Source of the DNA: an uncultured Pseudoxanthomonas sp.
GTDB taxonomy: Bacteria > Pseudomonadota > Gammaproteobacteria > Xanthomonadales > Xanthomonadaceae
Direction: 5' to 3'
NCBI GenBank assembly: GCA_946886405.1
Contig: CAMPIO010000052.1
Span: 1-25,576 of the forward strand
DNA length: 25,576 nt
In this document: in pieces, positions 1-8,201 of the stretch
How the letters are laid out: the number at the start of each line of letters is the position of its first letter
Numbering within the stretch: the first letter of the stretch is position 1
The notes under the pieces: model-generated
The model's database searches: none
What the model saw: the letters and a program-made list of their open reading frames with translations, nothing else
What the model was told of the DNA's origin: nothing
Program-made: the position numbers and the translations under genes

Positions 1-1253
1 ACCAGCGTGGTCTTGCCGGCGCCGTTCTCGCCGACCAGGGCCAGCACTTCGCCGGACCGCAGGTGGAAGTCCAGGTGCCTGACCGCCCAGCGTTCGGCGT
101 CGGGATAACGGAAGCCGACGTTCTCGAACACGAAGCCCTGCGTGATCGGGCGCGGGATCGGCGCGGCGTCGGCGGGCGAGGCGATCTCGGGTTCGATCTC
201 GAAGAACGAGAACAGATCGTCCAGGTACAGCGCCTGACCGGCCACCTGAGAGAAACCGATCAGCAGGCCTTCCAGCAGTTGGCGCAGGCGCAGGAAACTG
301 CCCGCGAGAAAGGTCAGGTCGCCGATGCTGAAGTCGCCGCGCACCGTGCGCCAGGCGATGTAGGCGTACGCGACGTAATAACCGAGCGTGCCCAGCGCGG
401 CGAGCACGGTGCCCCACAGCGCACGCCGGCGCGCGAGCGCGCGGTTGGCCAGGAAGAACTTCTCCGCCAGCGTGCGGTAGCGTTCGATCAGGAAGCGGTG
501 GAGGTTGAAGATCTTCACCTCCTTCGCGGTTTCCACGCTGGCACCCATCTGGCGCAGGTATTCCAGCTGGCGGCGCTCGGGCGTCCACTGGAAGTTGAGC
601 GAGTAGCCCAAGGCGTTGAAGTGCGCCTCGCCGACGAAGGCCGGAATCAGCGCGACCGCGAGCAGGGCGATCAGCCACGGCGCGTAGACGAGCAGGCCGG
701 CGGCGAAGGTCGCCACGGTGATCGCGTCCTGCACCTGGCCGAACAACTGGCTCATCAGGTTCATGCGCCCCATCGTCTGGCGGCGGGCGCGGTCCAGCTT
801 GTCCTGCAGGTCGGGGTCTTCGAAATCCTCCAGGTCGAGCGTGGCGGCGTGCTCCATCAGTCGCACGCTGGTCGCATTGGTGAACAGCTCCGACAGCAGC
901 GCATCGGCGTAGCTCACCAGCCGGCCGAGCAGGTCGGAGCCGATGGCCAGCGCGAATTCCAGCGCCAGCAGCGTCGCCAACGTGTCCAGTTGTCCGCTGC
1001 GCCAGGCATCGCCCAGCGAACCGAAATCCAGGCCCAGCCCGACCAGCCGGATGGCTTCGTCGATGATGAGCTTGGCGATGTACAGCGTGACCACCGGCAC
1101 GAAGGCGCGCAGCAGGCGCAGGCCCAGGCTCGCCAGCGTCAATACGCGGCTGGTCTGCCAGATCTGGCGCAGGAACGGACCGAGGTTGCGCATCGCATCG
1201 AAGCGTTCGCGCAGGTTGGGTCCGGTAGCTTGGGCTGTGCGCGGGGACGGCAT
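1..1253 (-). CDS. ABC transporter, fused permease/ATP-binding protein (3' end outside window)
   Basis: ATP-driven exporter half-transporter of the inner membrane; substrate unknown. The reading frame runs from ATG at 1253 to the window edge, giving 417 visible residues. Residues about 20-315 form a hydrophobic ABC-exporter membrane domain that begins after NLRERFDAMRNLGPF. The nucleotide-binding domain follows, with the A-loop region FRYPDAERW and the Walker A motif GENGAGKTT at residues 408-416, just before the cut. Signature motif, Walker B and H-loop lie outside the window. Full-length members have about 600 residues, so about a third is missing. The gene is divergent from the S8 protease across 66 bp. 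Family assignment is secure; an export direction is inferred from the fused architecture. Confidence 0.93.
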   Translation of the reverse strand, partial: MPSPRTAQATGPNLRERFDAMRNLGPFLRQIWQTSRVLTLASLGLRLLRAFVPVVTLYIAKLIIDEAIRLVGLGLDFGSLGDAWRSGQLDTLATLLALEFALAIGSDLLGRLVSYADALLSELFTNATSVRLMEHAATLDLEDFEDPDLQDKLDRARRQTMGRMNLMSQLFGQVQDAITVATFAAGLLVYAPWLIALLAVALIPAFVGEAHFNALGYSLNFQWTPERRQLEYLRQMGASVETAKEVKIFNLHRFLIERYRTLAEKFFLANRALARRRALWGTVLAALGTLGYYVAYAYIAWRTVRGDFSIGDLTFLAGSFLRLRQLLEGLLIGFSQVAGQALYLDDLFSFFEIEPEIASPADAAPIPRPITQGFVFENVGFRYPDAERWAVRHLDFHLRSGEVLALVGENGAGKTTL

Positions 1254-1319
1254 CGTGGACGGGCTGGAGCGGCCATGCGGCGATACGGGGTAATCTAGCC
1301 CAACTCACAGGGGGTCGAG

Positions 1320-2825
1320 ATGAAGAAGCTCGTCGTGATGGCGTGCCTGCTGCTCGCGGGCGTGCCGGTGCTGGCCATGGACAAGGTATCGCCGCAGGCG
1401 AAGCAGGTAGCGCAGCAGCAGGGGCGCGTGCGTGTCGTGGTGCTGATGGAGGACCTCGAACGCGGCACGCCGGGTGCGCTGCGCAACATGGTGCTCGCGA
1501 AGGAGCAGCGCCTGCGTCGCCAGGGTGATGCCGTGCTCGGCACGCTGCCGGCAGCGGGGTACAGACTGCATCGCCGCTTCGCGCGCGTTCCCGCGCTGGT
1601 CGTGGATGCCGATGCGACCACGCTTGCGCGGCTCGAACGCAACGTCTGGGTGCGCAAGGTGGACATCGACCGCGGTGGCACCGGTGGCGCCGTCGCACCC
1701 GACGAGAGTGCGGTGCTCAACCGCGTGGACCTGCTGCAGGGCGTCGGGCTGGATGGCCGGGGGATCAAGGTCGCCGTCGTCGATACCGGTGTGGACACGG
1801 ATCACCCCGACGTGGCGCCGCGTGTGGTGGGCCAGCAATGCTTCTGCTCGCGCATCTCCGGCAGCGGCGGATGTTGTCCGAACGGGCAGGCCAGCCAATC
1901 CGGCGCAGGCGCGGCGGAGGACGACCACGGCCATGGCACCAACGTCAGCGGCATCATGGTGGGTGCGGGCAACGTGGCACCGCGCGGTGCGCTGCCAGCC
2001 GCGCAGCTGGTCGCCGTCAAGGTGCTGGATGGCGGCAACAGCTTCTGCTGCACGTCGGATGTCGTCGCCGCGCTGGACTGGATCGCCACGCAGCACCCGG
2101 ACACCGATGTGGTCAACCTCAGCCTGGGCACCTGGGACCTGTTCGCGGGCGCCTGCGACGCCTCGACGTCCTACCTCGCCGCGCTGAATAGCGCCGTCGA
2201 TACGTTGAACGCGCAAGGCACGGTGGTAGTGGCGTCCAGCGGCAACCAGGGCGATCTGCAACGGATGGCCGCACCCGCCTGCCTGAGCAATGTGCTGGGC
2301 GTGGCCGCGACGTGGGACATGACGGCGGGATCGACCACGTTCCTCGGCTGCACCGAGGCGTCGCGCGCGCCCCGCCAGCCCACGTGTTTCAGCAATCGCA
2401 GCACCACGACGGCGCTGTTCGCCGCCGGTGCGTTCGTCCAGTCCGCCGGCTTGAACGGCGGAACGTCCTCGTACGGCGGCACGTCCCAGGCGGCGCCGAT
2501 GGTCGCCGCGTGCGCGGCGGCGTTGCGGCAGGCGGCGCCGTTGGCCACGCCGGCGCAACGCATGGCGGCGCTGCAGCTTTCGCCGCTGCGACTGGCAGAC
2601 CCGGCCACGGGCAGGAACTATCCGTTCCTGGATTGCGTGGATGCGGCGAAACTCCTCGATCCCGCGCGTTTCCTCGTCCGCATGAACGGCTCGCAGCCGC
2701 TCATTCCCGGCCGCCCGGCGCCGGCACTGCCGGCGGCCACGATTCCGGTGTTGCGCGTGCCGGGTGAAGGGCGGGTGCCGCCACGTCCCGCGAGCGCCCG
2801 CGGATCGCGCGTACTCGAGCGCTGA
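1320..2825 (+). CDS. Secreted S8 (subtilisin-like) serine peptidase
   Basis: Probable secreted or periplasmic endopeptidase of 501 aa. Residues 1-19 form a Sec signal peptide (MKKLVVMACLLLAGVPVLA). Residues about 22-118 look like an inhibitor-type propeptide. The catalytic domain spans about 135-440, with Asp155 (VVDTGVD), His205 (HGHGTNVSG), oxyanion-hole Asn309 (SSGNQG) and nucleophile Ser389 (GGTSQAAPM). The domain is rich in Cys, including the paired CFC, CC and FCC segments at 174-176, 185-186 and 243-244, which suggests disulphides and an extracytoplasmic location. A Pro/Arg-rich tail follows. The AGGGGG ribosome site at 1309-1314 supports the start. The gene converges on the RND adaptor gene with only 9 bp between stop codons. 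Substrate is unknown. Confidence 0.95.
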   Translation: MKKLVVMACLLLAGVPVLAMDKVSPQAKQVAQQQGRVRVVVLMEDLERGTPGALRNMVLAKEQRLRRQGDAVLGTLPAAGYRLHRRFARVPALVVDADATTLARLERNVWVRKVDIDRGGTGGAVAPDESAVLNRVDLLQGVGLDGRGIKVAVVDTGVDTDHPDVAPRVVGQQCFCSRISGSGGCCPNGQASQSGAGAAEDDHGHGTNVSGIMVGAGNVAPRGALPAAQLVAVKVLDGGNSFCCTSDVVAALDWIATQHPDTDVVNLSLGTWDLFAGACDASTSYLAALNSAVDTLNAQGTVVVASSGNQGDLQRMAAPACLSNVLGVAATWDMTAGSTTFLGCTEASRAPRQPTCFSNRSTTTALFAAGAFVQSAGLNGGTSSYGGTSQAAPMVAACAAALRQAAPLATPAQRMAALQLSPLRLADPATGRNYPFLDCVDAAKLLDPARFLVRMNGSQPLIPGRPAPALPAATIPVLRVPGEGRVPPRPASARGSRVLER

Positions 2826-2841
2826 CGAATCGCGTCAGCGC
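2819..2841. terminator. Hairpin over two convergent stop codons
   Basis: A perfect 9-bp inverted repeat, GCGCTGACG / CGTCAGCGC with a 5-nt loop, contains the TGA codons of both the protease gene (+) and the RND adaptor gene (-). Neither strand has a U-tract, so intrinsic termination is uncertain. The position between two convergent genes makes a transcript-end role plausible. Confidence 0.35.
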
Positions 2842-3935
2842 GCTGCGAGCGCGACCGCCAACGGCTGCACGGACACCGCCTGGCCCGGCTCCACGCGTTC
2901 TCCGCCGCGCACGACCAGGCGATCGCCGGCAAGGACGCCACCGGTGACTTCGACCAGTCCATCCACTTCCGCGCCGGTCTTTACCGGTACACGCTCGGCC
3001 TTGCCGGCGGTGTCCACGCGCATGACGAAGTCGCCTTCGCGCCGCAGGATCACCGCGTCGCGAGGTACCGCGACCACCGTGCGCGTCCCGGCGCTGGGCA
3101 GGCCCACGTCGACCGCGGTGCCGACGGGAATGTCCAGGCCTTCCACCGCAATGCGCAGTTCAAGCTGGCGTGAAGCCTCATCGCCCACCGGCACCAGTGC
3201 ACTGACGGGATAGGTGCGTTCCTCGCCCGCGCTGCGCACGCGCACCTCGGTGCCGACGGACAGATGACGGGCCAGGTCGACGGGTGCGCGCACGCGGACT
3301 TCCTGCGCGCCCGTATCCACTAGCCGCGCGACCGAACCGCCGGTGACCAGGTATTCGCCGATCTGCGTCAGGCGCTCGGCAACGATGCCGTCGAACGGTG
3401 CGCGGACCACCATCTGCGTGCGCTGGTGGCGCGTCTGCGCAAGCTGCGACAGCGCACGCGCACGTTCCTGGGCCAGCACGTCGCGGTCGGCGCGCAGCTG
3501 TTCGTACTGCGCGCGGGCGATGTTCTGCTGCGCGGCGAGTTGCGCGTAGCGCTGTTCCTGCCGGTTGGCCAGCGCCAGCTGCGCCTGGATGCGTGCCAGG
3601 TCGGCCTGGCCCTCCTGCTCGCGCAGGCGCAGCGTGGTGTCGTCGAGCACGGCCAGCGCCTGGCCACGTCGCACGCGCTGTCCAACCTCCACGACCTCGA
3701 TGACGCGCCCGTCCTGTTCACCGGCCACGCGCGCATCACGACGGCTGATGACGCTGCCAGGCGACCAGTGGCGCGGTGCGAACGCCGTGCTGACCGCGGG
3801 CGCGACGCTGACGATGGCGGCGGGCGCGTCCGGCGTTCCGGAAGGCGCGCTGGCATCGGCGTCCCGTTTCACCAGGGGGAGGGCGAGGACGCCGGCCAGC
3901 GCGAGGGCGAGCAGCAGTTTGGGCAGGGGACGCAT
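2835..3935 (-). CDS. RND efflux periplasmic adaptor (membrane fusion protein)
   Basis: Periplasmic adaptor linking an RND pump to an outer-membrane channel, 366 aa. The N-terminus (residues about 5-22) is a hydrophobic signal or anchor without a lipobox Cys. Residues about 69-99 form the first half of the lipoyl-like domain (GRVIEVVEVGQRVRRGQAL). A long alpha-helical hairpin rich in Gln, Ala and Arg spans about 102-172. The second lipoyl half (VRAPFDGIVAERL) begins near 177, followed by beta-barrel and membrane-proximal domains. GGAG lies about 7 nt before ATG. The gene follows the permease gene by 20 bp on the same strand, so it is the second gene of the operon, the reverse of the common adaptor-first order. 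No outer-membrane factor gene is present. Confidence 0.95.
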   Translation of the reverse strand: MRPLPKLLLALALAGVLALPLVKRDADASAPSGTPDAPAAIVSVAPAVSTAFAPRHWSPGSVISRRDARVAGEQDGRVIEVVEVGQRVRRGQALAVLDDTTLRLREQEGQADLARIQAQLALANRQEQRYAQLAAQQNIARAQYEQLRADRDVLAQERARALSQLAQTRHQRTQMVVRAPFDGIVAERLTQIGEYLVTGGSVARLVDTGAQEVRVRAPVDLARHLSVGTEVRVRSAGEERTYPVSALVPVGDEASRQLELRIAVEGLDIPVGTAVDVGLPSAGTRTVVAVPRDAVILRREGDFVMRVDTAGKAERVPVKTGAEVDGLVEVTGGVLAGDRLVVRGGERVEPGQAVSVQPLAVALAAR

Positions 3936-3955
3936 GGGATTCTCCGGAGCAGGGG

Positions 3956-6900
3956 TCAGGAAACGGCGTGGGGAAGCGGGGCGTCGACGGCGTCGCGCGA
4001 CGGTCGCGGCGCGCGTTCGCCCGCCAGGCGCAGCAGCGCCGGTACGAGCACGACGGTGAACAGCAGGCTCAGTGCCACGCCGCCGACGGATACGGCGGCG
4101 AGTCCGCGGTAGATCACCGCGCCAGGGCCCGGGTTGATCGCCATCGGCAGCGCACCGAGCACGCCGGTCAGCGCAGCGATCAGGATGGGGCGCAGTCGCT
4201 GGTCGAGTGCCTGTTTCAATGCGTCGTCCAGCGAGGCACCGGCGGCCTGCGCGTCACGCGCTTGCGCGACCAGCAGGATCGCGTTGTTGATCACCATGCC
4301 GAGCAGCATGATGAAGCCGATCATCGACAGCAGGTCCAGTGTCTGGCCCGCCGCGAGATCGAGCACGCGCAGGCCGGCAACGCCGCCCAGCACCGCCATC
4401 GGCAGCGTGGCCATGACGAAGGCGCTGTCGCGCAGCGACTTGAACATCGCGGCCATCAGCATGAACAGCACGACCAGCGCGAGCGCGAAATTCACGCCCA
4501 TGCTGCGCACCACTTCGCCCAGGCGATCGGCGCTGCCGGAGATGCGGATGGCGGCGTCCGGTGGAAGGACATCGCGCAGCGACGGCACGATCTCGTCGTT
4601 GACGATGTCCAGCGCGGCTTCCAGCGACATCGTCGCGGGAGGATCGACGGTCAGCGTCACGGTGCGGCGGCGATCGATGCGGCGCAGCTGGTTCGGCGCC
4701 AGCACGGTGTCCACCTGGGCCAGGTCGGCCAGGCTCAGTACGCCGCCCTGCGGCGTGGCGAGGGGGGCGGCGCCAAGGCCTTCGACATCGTCGCCGCGGT
4801 TGCTGCGCAGGATGATGGCGAGGCGGCGGTCGCCGTCGAAGTACTCCCCCAGCCATTGGCCGTCGCCCAGGGTGCGCACGACGGAGCCCAGTTCCGGGCG
4901 GCGCCAGCCGACCTCGGCCAGGCGGCGGTCGTCGGGGTTGATGCGCAGCTCGGGCGTGCCGGCATCGGCATTCGGCCAGGCCTGCACGTTGGCGCCGGCG
5001 AAGCGGTCCGACAGCAGCTTGCGTCCGGCCTCGGCAGCCCGCGTCAGCGCATCGCCATCGCCGTGCTGCAGGTGGATGGCGATGGCGCGCGCGGAGCCGC
5101 CGAAGCTGCCGAACAGTTCGCCCTCGCTGGCGAAGGCGCGCGTGTCGGGGAAGCCGACCACTATCTCGTCGCGCACGATGCGCTCGAGTTCGCCGATGTC
5201 GTCGGGATCCACCACGCGCGCGCCGAGCGAGCCGCCGCCGGGCCACAGGTTGAGGTACCAGTTGCTCAGCTGCGGGCCCTTCTCGCCGTCCATGTACGGC
5301 CGCATGCGCTCCAGCACGACGGGCGCGATCTCGCGGTTGACCCGTTCCGGGCTCATGCCGGGCGGGAAATTGAAGAACGCATCGACGGCGGCGCGCTTCA
5401 CCGGCGGCAGGTAGTCGATCTGCGGCATCAGCACGGCGGCGAGCAGCGCCGGCGCCAGCACCAGCGCGCCCACCCACGCCCACTGGCGCTTGCGTCCGTC
5501 GGTGACACGCAATGCCCAGTCGCTGATGCGCGACCAGGCGCGGTGCTGCGCGACATCCCCTGGACGCGTGCGAAGCCACGTGCCAGCCGCCGCAGGCAAC
5601 ACGGTGACCGCGACCAGCAGCGAGATGCCCACGGCGATGGAGATGGTCAGCGCCAGGTCGGCGAACAGTTGGCCTTCCACGTCCTCCATGAAGATCACCG
5701 GCAGGAACACCGCTACCGTGGTCAGTGTGGAGGCGACCAGCGCGCCGCCCACCTGTCGCGTGCCTTCCAGTGCCGCACGTCCCGCAGGAGCGCCTTCCTC
5801 GCGCAGGCGCACGATGTTCTCCGCCACCACCACGGCGGCATCCATCACCATGCCCACGGCGAAGGCCAGGCCGGCCAGCGAGATGACGTTGAGGCTGCGA
5901 CCCGTAAGCTGCAGCACGATGAAGGTGGCCAGCAGCGAGATCGGAATCGCGCAGGCGATCAAGGCGGTGGCACGCACGTCGCGCAGGAACCACCACAGGC
6001 AACCGATGGCCAGCAGCACGCCGGCGGTCAGGCTGCCTGAGAGCAGGCCGAGCGCCCGGTTGATGAACACCGAGGCATCGAAGCTCTGCGCGATGTCCAG
6101 GCCCAGCGGCGTGAGTTCCTGCTCCTTCACCTCGGCGACGACGCGCTTCACCTCGTCCAGCGTGTCCAGCACGTTGGCGCCGCTTTCGCGAAGGATGCGC
6201 AGACCGATGGCGGGATTGCCGTTCTGGTAGGCAAAGAAGCGCTGCTCCGGGCGCTTCACTTCGACCGCGGCGACGTCACCCAGGCGCACCGGACGTCCAT
6301 CGCGCCAGGCGAGGATCAGGTCGCCCATCGTCTCCGGCGAGTAGCGGCCGGCGAAGCGGAGCACGTACTCGCGACGGCCCGCTTCGACCACACCACCGGA
6401 CACGTCGGTGGCGCGCGCGGCGACCGCGGCGACATCGGGAATCTGGATGCCGAGCGCCGCGGCGCGCTCCAGGTCCAGGGTGATGGTCAGTTCGTCTTCC
6501 GCGCCGCCGTTGATCTCCACGCCGGCCACGCCATCGACCGAGGTCAGGCGCGGCACGATGCGGTCCTCGATCAGCTGGCGGTAGTCGAGGACGTCGCCTG
6601 ACGTCCCCGGCAGCTTCTGTACGAAGAAGTACGTCAGCGAGTTGTTGGCATTGTCGGCACCGGTCTGTACGACGGGCGGCGTCGCATCGCGTGGCAGGGG
6701 CTGCAGCCGGTTCATCCGCGACAGCACTTCCACCAGCATCGCGTCCATGTCGCTGCCGACGGCGAAGGTCAGGTTGATGAAACTGTTGCCGGCGCTGACG
6801 TTGGAGGCGATCTCCTCCAGTCCCGGCAGACCCTGCATCACCGCTTCGATCGGCTCGGCGATCTCCGACTCCATTTCCTGCGGGGACGCGGCACGCCACG

Positions 6901-7048
6901 AGGTCTGGATGGACATCTGCGGCCGCTCGATGTCGGGGAACAGCTGCAGCGGCAGCTTCAGCAGGCTCATCAGGCCAAGCGCACAGACCATCGCCACCAC
7001 GACCGCGACAGCGGCCGGATTGCGCAGGGAGGCATCGGTGAGTTTCAT
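3956..7048 (-). CDS. RND (HAE-type) efflux permease
   Basis: Proton-driven inner-membrane efflux pump of the AcrB/MexB superfamily, 1030 aa, the usual length. It has an N-terminal transmembrane helix, two large periplasmic loops and two groups of transmembrane helices. The TM4 motif GMVMDAAVVVAEN at 399-411 aligns with the AcrB proton-relay segment: D403 matches D407, but the D408 position is Ala404. The TM10 motif GMVINNAILLV has Asn921 where AcrB has Lys940. The start at 7048 gives the conventional N-terminus (KLTDASLRNP) although no clear Shine-Dalgarno is visible. The gene is cotranscribed with the adaptor downstream. A LytTR response regulator gene lies upstream in the same direction. 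Substrates cannot be told from sequence. Confidence 0.95.
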   Translation of the reverse strand: MKLTDASLRNPAAVAVVVAMVCALGLMSLLKLPLQLFPDIERPQMSIQTSWRAASPQEMESEIAEPIEAVMQGLPGLEEIASNVSAGNSFINLTFAVGSDMDAMLVEVLSRMNRLQPLPRDATPPVVQTGADNANNSLTYFFVQKLPGTSGDVLDYRQLIEDRIVPRLTSVDGVAGVEINGGAEDELTITLDLERAAALGIQIPDVAAVAARATDVSGGVVEAGRREYVLRFAGRYSPETMGDLILAWRDGRPVRLGDVAAVEVKRPEQRFFAYQNGNPAIGLRILRESGANVLDTLDEVKRVVAEVKEQELTPLGLDIAQSFDASVFINRALGLLSGSLTAGVLLAIGCLWWFLRDVRATALIACAIPISLLATFIVLQLTGRSLNVISLAGLAFAVGMVMDAAVVVAENIVRLREEGAPAGRAALEGTRQVGGALVASTLTTVAVFLPVIFMEDVEGQLFADLALTISIAVGISLLVAVTVLPAAAGTWLRTRPGDVAQHRAWSRISDWALRVTDGRKRQWAWVGALVLAPALLAAVLMPQIDYLPPVKRAAVDAFFNFPPGMSPERVNREIAPVVLERMRPYMDGEKGPQLSNWYLNLWPGGGSLGARVVDPDDIGELERIVRDEIVVGFPDTRAFASEGELFGSFGGSARAIAIHLQHGDGDALTRAAEAGRKLLSDRFAGANVQAWPNADAGTPELRINPDDRRLAEVGWRRPELGSVVRTLGDGQWLGEYFDGDRRLAIILRSNRGDDVEGLGAAPLATPQGGVLSLADLAQVDTVLAPNQLRRIDRRRTVTLTVDPPATMSLEAALDIVNDEIVPSLRDVLPPDAAIRISGSADRLGEVVRSMGVNFALALVVLFMLMAAMFKSLRDSAFVMATLPMAVLGGVAGLRVLDLAAGQTLDLLSMIGFIMLLGMVINNAILLVAQARDAQAAGASLDDALKQALDQRLRPILIAALTGVLGALPMAINPGPGAVIYRGLAAVSVGGVALSLLFTVVLVPALLRLAGERAPRPSRDAVDAPLPHAVS

Positions 7049-7361
7049 CGTGCAGGTCCGCGTGGTGGTCGGCGGTGCGCACGATGCGCGGATGTTTTCT
7101 TTCGCTTATGAGCCGGAAGTCATGCGCTGCGTGAGATTGCGGCGAGCGGAGGAGGCGGTGCGTCGAACCGAGGCTTGAGAGTCTGTGTTACGCAGCTCGG
7201 ATGCTTTCTGTAGGAGCGACGTCAGTCGCGACCGCACGACCGATGTGCCATTGCGACTGCGAATGACACCGGGGTCGGACAAGGAAAGGTCACATCGGCC
7301 TTCAACGCGGGTCGGCGCGTGCGGTCGCGACTGACGTCGCTCCTACAATGGATAGCCGCGC
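7049..7361. other. Intergenic region: RND operon leader plus BIME repeat
   Basis: This 313-bp gap lies between the response regulator stop and the RND permease start. The half next to the RND operon (7049-7208) must carry the operon's promoter, if it has one of its own; I saw no convincing -35/-10 pair. The other half is almost filled by the inverted REP pair listed separately. No coding sequence is supported here. Confidence 0.7.
7209..7347. repeat. BIME-like pair of inverted REP units
   Basis: The 30-nt unit at 7209-7238 (beginning TGTAGGAGCGACGTCAGTCG) is repeated as a perfect reverse complement at 7318-7347. Each unit has a GTAG head followed by a small stem GCGAC-GTCA-GTCGC, the architecture known for REP sequences mobilised by RAYT transposases. 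The 79-nt spacer holds a nested inverted repeat, CCGATGTG at 7240-7247 and CACATCGG at 7291-7298, so the whole element can fold into one long stem. It lies in the gap after the response regulator gene. A near-identical pair occurs at 13874-14017. Confidence 0.85.
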
Positions 7362-8198
7362 TTACAACAACACCGACAGCTTGTCGCGATGGCTGCGCGA
7401 CAGTTTCAACTCCTGGCCGCAGTCGAGCAGCAGGAAGCTTTCGCCATTGGTGTGCGGCCGCATTTCGACCACGCGGCGTGCATTGACGATGGTGGAGCGG
7501 TGGATGCGGGGAAAGCGCTGCGGATCGAGCTGCTTTTCCAGGTCGCGCATGGTGGCGCGGAGGATCAGCGTGTTGCCGTTCGGCGTGTCGCCGTCGGTGT
7601 GGATGCACATGTAGTCGCCGGCGGCATCGATCCAGCGGATGCTGTGCAGGTCCACGCGCACGGTGCGGCCGCCGTCGCGCACGGCCAGCTTCTCCTCGCG
7701 ACGCAGCAGGTCTAGCGCATCGGGCTTGAGTGCTTCGTCGAGGTCCAGCGGTGGGCGGCCACTGAGCTCGCCCAGCAGGCCGAGCAGGTGGGCGCAATGG
7801 CCGCTGGCCTCGCGTTGCGCGCGCGCCTGTCGCACCCGGGCGAGCGCCTGGGCCAGTCGCGACTCTTCCACCGGTTTGAGCAGGTAGTCGGTGGCCGAGG
7901 CCTCGAAGGCGCGGATGGCGTAGTGGTCGTAGGCGGTGACGAAGACCACCAGCGGCATCTCGCTGGCGGGCAGGGTACGCAAAGTCTGGAAGCCATCCAT
8001 GCCGGGCATCTGCACGTCGAGGAACATCAGGTCCGGCCGGTGTTCGCGCAGTCCTGCGAGCGCCGAGGCCCCGTCGCCGTAGTGGCCGACGATGTCCACG
8101 TCCGGGTGGGCGGCCAGCCGGATCTCCAGGCCGCGCCGTGCCAGGGGCTCGTCGTCGACGATGACGGCGCGCAGCGTGGTGGCGGCAGGTGCGTCCAA
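7362..8198 (-). CDS. LytTR-type response regulator
   Basis: DNA-binding response regulator of the AlgR/LytR group, 278 aa. The receiver domain (about 9-125) has the acidic pocket VDDEP at 14-18, phosphoacceptor Asp61 (FLDVQMPGMDG), Thr88 (VTAYDHYAI) and Lys108 (LLKPVEES). The LytTR DNA-binding domain spans about 170-278, with RWIDAAGDYMCIHT and FPRIHRSTIVN. The start is a TTG at 8198, supported by GGGAGC about 9 nt upstream and by the lack of an earlier Met; it lies 3 bp after the kinase stop codon, so the two are almost certainly cotranscribed. Downstream, past a REP pair, is the RND efflux operon, a possible but unproven target. Confidence 0.95.
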   Translation of the reverse strand: MDAPAATTLRAVIVDDEPLARRGLEIRLAAHPDVDIVGHYGDGASALAGLREHRPDLMFLDVQMPGMDGFQTLRTLPASEMPLVVFVTAYDHYAIRAFEASATDYLLKPVEESRLAQALARVRQARAQREASGHCAHLLGLLGELSGRPPLDLDEALKPDALDLLRREEKLAVRDGGRTVRVDLHSIRWIDAAGDYMCIHTDGDTPNGNTLILRATMRDLEKQLDPQRFPRIHRSTIVNARRVVEMRPHTNGESFLLLDCGQELKLSRSHRDKLSVLL

Positions 8199-8201
8199 GC
8201 G

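Noticed and set aside
63..1298. Long open reading frame on the + strand through the ABC transporter gene
   Set aside because: It runs antisense to a clear ABC exporter frame with Walker A motif and has a composition dominated by Arg, Gln and Gly typical of shadow frames in high-GC DNA.
3968..6040. 690-codon open frame opposite the RND permease
   Set aside because: The permease on the other strand is unmistakable. The antisense product is His/Arg/Gln-rich without any recognisable domain.
7209..7347. Inverted repeats considered as CRISPR, or as insertion-sequence ends
   Set aside because: Only two units in opposite orientation, no regular direct repeats with spacers, no transposase between them and no target-site duplication seen.
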